A stretch of DNA of 64,000 nt from Ptiloglossa arizonensis (Eukaryota; Arthropoda; Insecta; Hymenoptera; Colletidae): the NCBI RefSeq assembly GCF_051014685.1, contig NW_027479508.1:1-64000 (forward strand). The letters are read 5' to 3'. Positions 38,301 to 49,979 of the stretch are shown here, piece by piece. A program made the translations under genes and the position numbers. The notes below the pieces were generated by a model. That model was not told where the DNA came from and searched no databases. It saw only the letters and a list, made by a program, of their open reading frames with translations. Position 1 is the stretch's first letter. The number at the start of each line of letters is the position of its first letter.

Positions 38301-40179
38301 TCAGATGCAATAGGAATTTTTGGGTTAGGTCAATGCGTTCGCGAGATATGGGAGTTTGAAGCTAAGAAATGGTTGAGAAGGCAGAAAATTTTTCGCAATT
38401 CTGCTGCTCCAAACGCTTAACCAGAATGGCCTAGGGAAAAAATACACATACCGTTGTAATCGGGCGAGTTTCTACTTTCAGATGCAACAGGAATTTTTGG
38501 GTTAGGTCAATCCGTTCGCGAGATATGGGAGTTTGAAGCTAAGAAATGGTTGAGAAGGCAGAAAATTTTTCGCAATTCTGCTGCTCCAAACGCTTAACCA
38601 GAATGGCCTAGGGAAAAAATACACATACCGTTGTAATCGGGCGAGTTTCTACTTTCAAATGCAATAGGACGTTTTGGGTTAGGTCAATCCGTTCGCGAGA
38701 TATGGGAGTTTGAAGCCAAGAAATGGTTGAGAAGGCAAAAAATTTTTCGCAATTCTGCTGCTCCAAACTCTTAACCAGAATGGCCTAGGGAAAAAATACA
38801 CATACCGTTGTAATCTGGCGAGTTTCTACTTTCAGATGCAATAGGAATTTTTGGGTTAGGTCAATCCGTTCACGAGATATCGGAGTTTGAAGCCAAGAAA
38901 TGGATGAGATGGCAAAAAATTTTTCGCAATTCTGCTGCTCCAAACGCTTAGCCAGAATGGCCTAGGGAAAAAATACACAAACCGTTGTAATCGGGCGAGT
39001 TTCTACTTTCAGATGCAATAGGAATTTTTGGGTTAGGTCAATCCGTTCGCGAGATATGGGAGTTTGAAGCTAAGAAATGGTAGAGAAGACAACAAATTTT
39101 TCGCACTTCTGCTGCTCCAAACGCTTAACCAGAATGGCCCAGGGAAAAAATACACATACCGTTGTAATCGGGCGAGTTTCTACTTTCAGATGCAATAGGA
39201 ATTTTTGGGTTAGGTCAATCCGTTCGCGAGATATGGGAGTTTGAAGCTAAGAAATGGTAGAGAAGACAACAAATTTTTCGCACTTCTGCTGCTCCAAACG
39301 CTTAACCAGAATGGCCTAGGGAAAAAATACACATACCGTTGTAATCGGGCGAGTTTCTACTTTCAGATGCAATAGGAATTTTTGGGTTAGGTCAATCCGT
39401 TCGCGAGATATGGGAGTTTGAAGCTAAGAAATGGTAGAGAAGACAACAAATTTTTCGCAATTCTGCTTCTCCAAACGCTTAACCAGATTGGGCCATGGAA
39501 AAAATACACATACCGTTGTAATCGGGCGAGTTTCTACTTTCAGGTGAAATAGGAATTTTTGGGTTAGGTCAATCCGTTCGCGAGATATGGGAGTTTGAAG
39601 CCAAGAAATGGTTGAGAAGGCAAAAAATTTTTCGCAATTCTGCTGCTCCAAACTCTTAACCAGAATGGCCTAGGGAAAAAATACACATACCGTTGTAATC
39701 GGTCGAGTTTCTACTTTCAGATGCAACAGGAATTTTTGGGTTAGGTCAATGCGTTCGCGAGATATGGGAGTTTGAAGCTAAGAAATGGTTGAGAAGGCAA
39801 AAAATTTTTCGCATTTCTGCTGCTCCAAACGCTTAACCAGAATGGCCTAGGGAAAAAATACACATACCGTTGTAATCGGGCGAGTTTCTACTTTCAGATG
39901 CAACAGGAATTTTTGGGTTAGGTCAATCCGTTCGCGAGATATGGGAGTTTGAAGCTAAGAAATGGTTGAGAAGGAAGAAAATTTTTCGCAATTCTGCTGC
40001 TCCAAACGCTTAACCAGAATGGCCTAGGGAAAAAATACACATACCGTTGTAATCGGGCGAGTTTCTACTTTCAAATGCAATAGGACGTTTTGGGTTAGGT
40101 CAATCCGTTCGCGAGATATGGGAGTTTGAAGCCAAGAAATGGTTGAGAAGGCAAAAAATTTTTCGCAATTCTGCTGCTC

Positions 40180-43100
40180 CAAACTCTTAACCAGAATGGC
40201 CTAGGGAAAAAATACACATACCGTTGTAATCGGGCGAGTTTCTACTTTCAGATGCAACAGGAATTTTTGGGTTAGGTCAATCCGTTCGCGAGATATGGGA
40301 GTTTGAAGCCAAGAAATGGTTGAGAAGGCAAAAAATTTTTCGCAATTCTGCTGCTCCAAACTCTTAACCAGAATGGCCTAGGGAAAAAATACACATACCG
40401 TTGTAATCGGGCGAGTTTCTACTTTTAGGTGCAATAGGAATTTTTGGGTTAGGTCAATCCGTTCGCGAGATATGGGAGTTTGAAGCCAAGAAATGGTTGA
40501 GAAGGCAAAAAATTTTTCGCAATTCTGCTGCTCCAAACTCTTAACCAGAATAGCCTAGGGAAAAAATACACATACCGTTGTAATCGGGCGAGTTTCTACT
40601 TTCAGATGCAACAGGAATTTTTGGGTTAGGTCAATCCGTTCGCTTGATGTGGGAGTTTGAAGCTAAGAAATGGTTGAGAAGGCAAAAAATTTTTCGCATT
40701 TCTGCTGCTCCAAACGCTTAACCAGAATGGCCTAGGGAAAAAATACACATACCGTTGTAATCGGGCGAGTTTCTACTTTCAGATGCAACAGGAATTTGTG
40801 GGTTAGGTCAATCCGTTCGCGAGATATGGGAGTTTGAAGCTAAGAAATGGTTGAGAAGGCAGAAAATTTTTCGCAATTCTGCTGCTCCAAACGCTTAACC
40901 AGAATGGCCTAGGGAAAAAATACACATACCGTTGTAATCTGGCGAGTTTCTACTTTCAGATGCAATAGGAATTTTTTGGTTAGGTCAATCCGTTCGCGAG
41001 ATATGGGAGTTTGAAGCTAAGAAATGGTTGATAAGACAACAAATTTTTCGCACTTCTGCTGCTCCAAACGCTTAACCAGAATGGCCTAGGGAAAAAATAC
41101 ACATACCGTTGTAATCGGGCGAGTTTCTACTTTCAGATGCAATAGGAGTTTTTGGGTTAGGTCAATCCGTTCGCGAGATATGGGAGTTTGAAGCCAAGAA
41201 ATGGTTGAGAAGGCAGAAAATTTTTCGCAATTCTGCTGCTCCAAACGCTTAACCAGAATGGCCTAGGGAAAAAATACACATTCCGTTGTAATCGGGCGAG
41301 TTTCTACTTTCAGATGCAATAGGAATTTTTGGGTTAGCTCAATCCGTTCGCGAGATATGGGAGTTTGAAGCTAAGAAATGGTAGAGAAGACAACAAATTT
41401 TTCGCACTTCTGCTGCTCCAAACGCTTAACCAGAATGGCCTAGGGAAAAAATACACATACCGTTGTAATCGGGCGAGTTTCTACTTTCAGATGCAATAGG
41501 AATTTTTGGGTTAGGTCAATCCGTTCGCGAGATATGGGAGTTTGAAGCCAAGAAATGGTTGAGAAGACAACAAATTTTTCGCACTTCTGCTGCTCCAAAC
41601 TCTTAACCAGAATGGCCTAGGGATAAAATACACATACCGTTGTAATCGGGCGAGTTTCTACTTTCAGATGCAACAGGAATTTTTGGGTTAGGTCAATCCG
41701 TTCGCGAGATATGGGAGTTTGAAGCCAAGAAATGGTTGAGAAGGCAAAAAATTTTTCGCAATTCTGCTGCTCCAAACTCTTTACCAGAATGGCCTAGGGA
41801 AAAAATACACATACCGTTGTAATCGGGCGAGTTTCTACTTTTAGGTGCAATAGGAATTTTTGGGTTAGGTCAATCCGTTCGCGAGATATGGGAGTTTGAA
41901 GCCAAGAAATGGTTGAGAAGGCAAAAAATTTTTCGCAATTCTGCTGCTCCAAACTCTTAACCAGAATGGCCTAGGGAAAAAATACACATACCGTTGTAAT
42001 CGGGCGAGTTTCTACTTTCAGGTGCAACAGGAATTTTTGGGTTAGGTCAATCCGTTCGCTTGATGTGGGAGTTTGAAGCTAAGAAATGGTTGAGAAGGCA
42101 AAAAATTTTTCGCATTTCTGCTGCTCCAAACGCTTAACCAGAATGGCCTAGGGAAAAAATACACATACCGTTGTAATCGGGCGAGTTTCTACTTTCAGAT
42201 GCAACAGGAATTTTTGGGTTAGGTCAATCCGTTCGCGAGATATGGGAGTTTGAAGCTAAGAAATGGTTGAGAAGGCAGAAAATTTTTCGCAATTCTGCTG
42301 CTCCAAACGCTTAACCAGAATGGCCTAGGGAAAAAATACACATACCGTTGTAATCGGGCGAGCTTCTACTTTCAAATGCAATAGGACGTTTTGGGTTAGG
42401 TCAATCCGTTCGCGAGATATGGGAGTTTGAAGCCAAGAAATGGTTGAGAAGGCTAAAAATTTTTCGCAATTCTGCTGCTCCAAACTCTTAACCAGAATGG
42501 CCTAGGGAAAAAATACACATACCGTTGTAATCTGGCGAGTTTCTACTTTCAGATGCAATAGGAATTTTTGGGTTAGGTCAATCCGTTCACGAGATATGGG
42601 AGTTTGAAGCCAAGAAATGGTTGAGAAGGCAAAAAATTTTTCGCAATTCTGCTGCTCCAAACTCTTAACCAGAATGGCCTAGGGAAAAAATACACATACC
42701 GTTGTAATCGGGCGAGTTTCTACTTTCAGATGCAACAGGAATTTTTGGGTTAGGTCAATCCGTTCGCTTGATGTGGGAGTTTGAAGCTAAGAAATGGTTG
42801 AGAAGGCAAAAAATTTTTCGCATTTCTGCTGCTCCAAACGCTTAACCAGAATGGCCTAGGGAAAAAATACACATACCGTTGTAATCGGGCGAGTTTCTAC
42901 TTTCAGATGCAACAGGAATTTTTGGGTTAGGTCAATCCGTTCGCGAGATATGGGAGTTTGAAGCTAAGAAATGGTTGAGAAGGCATAAAATTTTTCGCAA
43001 TTCTGCTGCTCCAAACGCTTAACCAGAATGGCCTAGGGAAAAAATACACATACCGTTGTAATCGGGCGAGTTTCTACTTTCAAATGCAATAGGACGTTTT

Positions 43101-45478
43101 GGGTTAGGTCAATCCGTTCGCGAGATATGGGAGTTTGAAGCCAAGAAATGTTTGAGAAGGCAAAAAATTTTTCGCAATTCTGCTGCTCCAAACTCTTAAC
43201 CAGAATGGCCTAGGGAAAAAATACACATACCGTTGTAATCGGGCGAGTTTCTACTTTCAGATGCAATAGGAATTTTTGGGATAGGTCAATCCGTTCGCGA
43301 GATATGGGAGTTTGAAGCTAAGAAATGGTTGATAAGACAACAAATTTTTCGCACTTCTGCTGCTCCAAACGCTTAACCAGAATGGCCTAGGGAAAAAATA
43401 CACATACCGTTGTAATCGGGCGAGTTTCTACTTTCAGATGCAATAGGAATTTTTGGGTTAGGTCAATCCGTTCGCGAGATATGGGAGTTTGAAGCCAAGA
43501 AATGGTTGAGAAGACAACAAATTTTTCGCACTTCTGCTGCTCCAAACGCTTAACCAGAATGGCCTAGGGAAAAAATACACATACCGTTGTAATCGGGCGA
43601 GTTTCTACTTTCAGATGCAATAGGAATTTTTGGGTTAGGTCAATCCGTTCGCGAGATATGGGAGTTTGAAGCTAAGAAATGGTAGAGAAGACAACAAATT
43701 TTTCGCACTTCTGCTGCTCCAAACGCTTAACCAGAATGGCCTAGGGAAAAAATACACATACCGTTGTAATCGGGCGAGCTTCTACTTTCAAATGCAATAG
43801 GACGTTTTGGGTTAGGTCAATCCGTTCGCGAGATATGGGAGTTTGAAGCCAAGAAATGGTTGAGAAGGCTAAAAATTTTTCGCAATTCTGCTGCTCCAAA
43901 CTCTTAACCAGAATGGCCTAGGGAAAAAATACACATACCGTTGTAATCGGGCGAGTTTCTACTTTCAGATGCAACAGGAATTTTTGGGTTAGGTCAATGC
44001 GTTCGCGAGATATGGGAGTTTGAAGCTAAGAAATGGTTGAGAAGGCAAAAAATTTTTCGCATTTCTGCTGCTCCAAACGCTTAACCAGAATGGCCTAGGG
44101 AAAAAATACACATACAGTTGTAATCGGGCGAGTTTCTACTTTCAGATGCAACAGGAATTTTTGGGTTAGGTCAATCCGTTCGCGAGATATGGGAGTTTGA
44201 AGCTAAGAAATGGTTGAGAAGGCAGAAAATTTTTCGCAATTCTGCTGCTCCAAACGCTTAACCAGAATGGCCTAGGGAAAAAATACACATACCGTTGTAA
44301 TCGGGCGAGTTTCTACTTTCAAATGCAATAGGACGTTTTGGGTTAGGTCAATCCGTTCGCGAGATATGGGAGTTTGAAGCCAAGAAATGGTTGAGAAGGC
44401 AAAAAATTTTTCGCAATTCTGCTGCTCCAAACTCTTAACCAGAATGGCCTAGGGAAAAAATACACATACCGTTGTAATCGGGCGAGTTTCTACTTTCAGA
44501 TGCAATAGGAATTTTTGGGATAGGTCAATCCGTTCGCGAGATATGGGAGTTTGAAGCTAAGAAATGGTTGATAAGACAACAAATTTTTCGCACTTCTGCT
44601 GCTCCAAACGCTTAACCAGAATGGCCTAGGGAAAAAATACACATACCGTTGTAATCGGGCGAGTTTCTACTTTCAGATGCAATAGGAATTTTTGGGTTAG
44701 GTCAATCCGTTCGCGAGATATGGGAGTTTGAAGCCAAGAAATGGTTGAGAAGGCAAAAAATTTTTCGCAATTCTGCTGCTCCAAACTCTTAACCAGAATG
44801 GCCTAGGGAAAAAATACACATACCGTTGTAATCGGTCGAGTTTCTACTTTCAGATGCAACAGGAATTTTTGGGTTAGGTCAATCCGTTCGCGAGATATGG
44901 GAGTTTGAAGCCAAGAAATGGTTGAGAAGGCAAAAAATTTTTCGCAATTCTGCTGCTCCAAACTCTTAACCAGAATGGCCTAGGGAAAAAATACACATAC
45001 CGTTGTAATCTGGCGAGTTTCTACTTTCAGATGCAATAGGAATTTTTGGGTTAGGTCAATCCGTTCGCGAGATATGGGAGTTTGAAGCTAAGAAATGGTT
45101 GATAAGACAACAAATTTTTCGCACTTCTGCTGCTCCAAACGCTTAACCAGAATGGCCTAGGGAAAAAATACACATACCGTTGTAATCGGGCGAGTTTCTA
45201 CTTTCAGATGCAATAGGAGTTTTTGGGTTAGGTCAATCCGTTCGCGAGATATGGGAGTTTGAAGCCAAGAAATGGTTGAGAAGACAACAAATTTTTCGCA
45301 CTTCTGCTGCTCCAAACGCTTAACCAGAATGGCCTAGGGAAAAAATACACATACCGTTGTAATCGGGCGAGTTTCTACTTTCAGATGCAATAGGAATTTT
45401 TGGGTTAGGTCAATCCGTTCGCGAGATATGGGAGTTTGAAGCTAAGAAATGGTAGAGAAGACAACAAATTTTTCGCAC
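40180..45478. repeat. Long-range duplicated segment, copy 2 (30 monomers)
   Basis: This is the counterpart of 26020-31495. Matching markers are gttagctc (C at 41338), gggataaaa (T at 41624), actctttacc near 41776, gagcttc (C at 42363, then 43779), ACAGTTG (A at 44116), gggata (A at 43281 and 44520) and CGGT near 44835. It lacks one monomer in the 42.9 kb area, so the offset changes from 80 to 79 monomers. Substitutions such as attttttgg against attttaggg (near 40972) and ggcataaaa (near 42985) show some divergence. The pair is older than the tandem duplication at 22.6-27.2 kb. Confidence 0.75.
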
Positions 45479-47639
45479 TTCTGCTGCTCCAAACGCTTAA
45501 CCAGAATGGCCTAGGGAAAAAATACACATACCGTTGTAATCGGGCGAGTTTCTACTTTCAGATGCAATAGGAGTTTTTGGGTTAGGTCAATCCGTTCGCG
45601 AGATATGGGAGTTTGAAGCCAAGAAATGGTTGAGAAGACAACAAATTTTTCGCACTTCTGCTGCTCCAAACGCTTAACCAGAATGGCCTAGGGAAAAAAT
45701 ACACATACGGTTGTAATCGGGCGAGTTTCTACTTTCAGATGCAATAGGAATTTTTGGGTTAGGTCAATCCGTTCGCGAGATATGGGAGTTTGAAGCTAAG
45801 AAATGGTAGAGAAGACAACAAATTTTTCGCACTTCTGCTGCTCCAAACGCTTAACCAGAATGGCCTAGGGAAAAAATACACATACCGTTGTAATCGGGCG
45901 AGTTTCTACTTTCAGATGCAATAGGAATTTTTGGGCTAGGTCAATCCGTTCGCGAGATATGGGAGTTTGAAGCCAAGAAATGGTTGAGAAGACAACAAAT
46001 TTTTCGCACTTCTGCTGCTCCAAACTCTTAACCAGAATGGCCTAGGGAAAAAATACACATACCGTTGTAATCGGGCGAGTTTCTACTTTCAGATGCAACA
46101 GGAATTTTTGGGTTAGGTCAATCCGTTCGCGAGATATGGGAGTTTGAAGCCAAGAAATGGTTGAGAAGGCAAAAAATTTTTCGCAATTCTGCTGCTCCAA
46201 ACTCTTAACCAGAATGGCCTAGGGAAAAAATACACATACCGTTGTAATCGGGCGAGTTTCTACTTTTAGGTGCAATAGGAATTTTTGGGTTAGGTCAATC
46301 CGTTCGCGAGATATGGGAGTTTGAAGCCAAGAAATGGTTGAGAAGGCAAAAAATTTTTCGCAATTCTGCTGCTCCAAACTCTTAACCAGAATGTCCTAGG
46401 GAAAAAATACACATACCGTTGTAATCGGGCGAGTTTCTACTTTCAGATGCAATAGGAATTTTTGGGTTAGGTCAATCCGTTCGCGAGATATGGGAGTTTG
46501 AAGCCAAGAAATGGTTGAGAAGACAACAAATTTTTCGCACTTCTGCTGCTCCAAACGCTTAACCAGAATGGCCTAGGGAAAAAATACACATACCGTTGTA
46601 ATCGGGCGAGTTTCTACTTTCAGATGCAATAGGAATTTTTGGGTTAGGTCAATCCGTTCGCGAGATATGGGAGTTTGAAGCTAAGAAATGGTAGAGAAGA
46701 CAACAAATTTTTCGCACTTCTGCTGCTCCAAACGCTTAACCAGAATGGCCTAGGGAAAAAATACACATACCGTTGTAATCGGGCGAGCTTCTACTTTCAA
46801 ATGCAATAGGACGTTTTGGGTTAGGTCAATCCGTTCGCGAGATATGGGAGTTTGAAGCCAAGAAATGGTTGAGGAGGCTAAAAATTTTTCGCAATTCTGC
46901 TGCTCCAAACTCTTAACCAGAATGGCCTAGGGAAAAAATACACATACCGTTGTAATCGGGCGAGTTTCTACTTTCAGATGCAACAGGAATTTTTGGGTTA
47001 GGTCAATGCGTTCGCGAGATATGGGAGTTTGAAGCTAAGAAATGGTTGAGAAGGCAAAAAATTTTTCGCATTTCTGCTGCTCCAAACGCTTAACCAGAAT
47101 GGCCTAGGGAAAAAATACACATACAGTTGTAATCGGGCGAGTTTCTACTTTCAGATGCAACAGGAATTTTTGGGTTAGGTCAATCCGTTCGCGAGATATG
47201 GGAGTTTGAAGCTAAGAAATGGTTGAGAAGGCAGAAAATTTTTCGCAATTCTGCTGCTCCAAACGCTTAACCAGAATGGCCTAGGGAAAAAATACACATA
47301 CCGTTGTAATCGGGCGAGTTTCTACTTTCAAATGCAATAGGACGTTTTGGGTTAGGTCAATCCGTTCGCGAGATATGGGAGTTTGAAGCCAAGAAATGGT
47401 TGAGAAGGCAAAAAATTTTTCGCAATTCTGCTGCTCCAAACGCTTAACCAGAATGGCCTAGGGAAAAAATACACATACCGTTGTAATCGGGCGAGTTTCT
47501 ACTTTCAGATGCAATAGGAATTTTTGGGATAGGTCAATCCGTTCGCGAGATATGGGAGTTTGAAGCTAAGAAATGGTTGATAAGACAACAAATTTTTCGC
47601 ACTTCTGCTGCTCCAAACGCTTAACCAGAATGGCCTAGG

Positions 47640-48655
47640 GAAAAAATACACATACCGTTGTAATCGGGCGAGTTTCTACTTTCAGATGCAATAGGAATTT
47701 TTGGGTTAGGTCAATCCGTTCGCGAGATATGGGAGTTTGAAGCTAAGAAATGGTAGAGAAGACAACAAATTATTCGCACTTCTGCTGCTCCAAACGCTTA
47801 ACCAGAATGGCCTAGGGAAAAAATACACATACCGTTGTAATCGGGCGAGTTTCTACTTTCAGATGCAATAGGAATTTTTGGGTTAGGTCAATCCGTTCGC
47901 GAGATATGGGAGTTTGAAGCCAAGAAATGGTTGAGAAGACAACAAATTTTTCGCACTTCTGCTGCTCCAAACGCTTAACCAGAATGGCCTAGGGAAAAAA
48001 TACACATACCGTTGTGATCGGGCGAGTTTCTACTTTCAGATGCAATAGGAATTTTTGGGTTAGGTCAATCCGTTCGCGAGATATGGGAGTTTGAAGCTAA
48101 GAAATGGTAGAGAAGACAACAAATTTTTCGCACTTCTGCTGCTCCAAACGCTTAACCAGAATGGCCTAGGGAAAAAATACACATACCGTTGTAATCGGGC
48201 GAGTTTCTACTTTCAGATGCAATAGGAATTTTTGGGTTAGGTCAATCCGTTCGCGAGATATGGGAGTTTGAAGCCAAGAAATGGTTGAGAAGACAACAAA
48301 TTTTTCGCACTTCTGCTGCTCCAAACGCTTAACCAGAATGGCCTAGGGAAAAAATACACATACCGTTGTAATCGGGCGAGTTTCTACTTTCAGATGCAAT
48401 AGGAATTTTTGGGTTAGGTCAATCCGTTCGCGAGATATGGGAGTTTGAAGCTAAGAAATGGTAGAGAAGACAACAAATTTTTCGCACTTCTGCTGCTCCA
48501 AACGCTTAACCAGAATGGCCTAGGGAAAAAATACACATACCGTTGTAATCTGGCGAGTTTCTACTTTCAGATGCAATAGGAATTTTTGGGTTAGGTCAAT
48601 CCGTTCGCGAGATATGGGAGTTTGAAGCCAAGAAATGGTTGAGAAGACAACAAAT
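47640..48655. repeat. Dimeric (354 bp) higher-order stretch, three rounds
   Basis: Monomers with gctaag/tagagaag alternate with monomers with gccaag/ttgagaagacaac. The gctaag type is near 47741, 48095 and 48449; the gccaag type is near 47918, 48272 and 48626. All have cacttctg, which separates this dimer from the one at 7.2-8.0 kb, where the second type has caattctg. Private changes are tattcgc near 47771 and gttgtgatc near 48016. Confidence 0.7.
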
Positions 48656-49979
48656 TTTTCGCACTTCTGCTGCTCCAAACTCTTAACCAGAATGGCCTAG
48701 GGAAAAAATACACATACCGTTGTAATCGGGCGAGTTTCTACTTTCAGATGCAACAGGAATTTTTGGGTTAGGTCAATCCGTTCGCGAGATATGGGAGTTT
48801 GAAGCTAAGAAATGGTTGAGAAGGCAGAAAATTTTTCGCAATTCTGCTGCTCCAAACGCTTAACCAAAATGGCCTAGGGAAAAAATACACATACCGTTGT
48901 AATCGGGCGAGCTTCTACTTTCAAATGCAATAGGACGTTTTGGGTTAGGTCAATCCGTTCGCGAGATATGGGAGTTTGAAGCCAAGAAATGGTTGAGAAG
49001 GCAAAAAATTTTTCGCAATTCTGCTGCTCCAAACGCTTAACCAGAATGGCCTAGGGAAAAAATACACATACCGTTGTAATCGGGCGAGTTTCTACTTTTA
49101 GGTGCAATAGGAATTTTTGGGTTAGGTCAATCCGTTCGCGAGATATGGGAGTTTGAAGCCAAGAAATGTTTGAGAAGGCAAAAAATTTTTCGCAATTCTG
49201 CTGCTCCAAACTCTTAACCAGAATGGCCTAGGGAAAAAATACACATACCGTTGTAATCTGGCGAGTTTCTACTTTCAGATGCAATAGGAATTTTTGGGTT
49301 AGGTCAATCCGTTCACGAGATATGGGAGTTTGAAGCCAAGAAATGGTTGAGATGGCAAAAAATTTTTCGCAATTCTGCTGCTCCAAACGCTTAGCCAGAA
49401 TGGCCTAGGGAAAAAATACACATACCGTTGTAATCGGGCGAGTTTCTACTTTCAGACGCAACAGGAATTTTTGGGTTAGGTCAATCCGTTCGCGAGATAT
49501 GGGAGTTTGAAGCTAAGAAATGGTTGAGAAGGCAGAAAATTTTTCGCAATTCTACTGCTCCAAACGCTTAGCCAGAATGGCCTAGGGAAAAAATACACAT
49601 ACCGTTGTAATCGGGCGAGTTTCTACTTTCAGATGCAATAGGAATTTTTGGGTTAGGTCAATCCGTTCGCGAGATATGGGAGTTTGAAGCTAAGAAATGG
49701 TAGAGAAGACAACAAATTTTTCGCACTTCTGCTGCTCCAAACGCTTAACCAGATTGGGCCATGGAAAAAATACACATACCGTTGTAATCGGGCGAGTTTC
49801 TACTTTCAGGTGCAATAGGAATTTTTGGGTTAGGTCAATCCGTTCGCGAGATATGGGAGTTTGAAGCCAAGAAATGGTTGAGAAGGCAAAAAATTTTTCG
49901 CAATTCTGCTGCTCCAAACTCTTAACCAGAATGGCCTAGGGAAAAAATAAACATACCGTTGTAATCGGGCGAGTTTCTA

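Noticed and set aside
49690..49917. gattgggccatgg monomers (for example at 21.9, 22.6, 24.9, 39.4, 49.7, 54.3, 56.8 and 61.4 kb) as a possible insertion or a separate repeat family.
   Set aside because: They differ from neighbouring monomers by a few substitutions with no length change and share all other sites, so they are a variant class of the same satellite.
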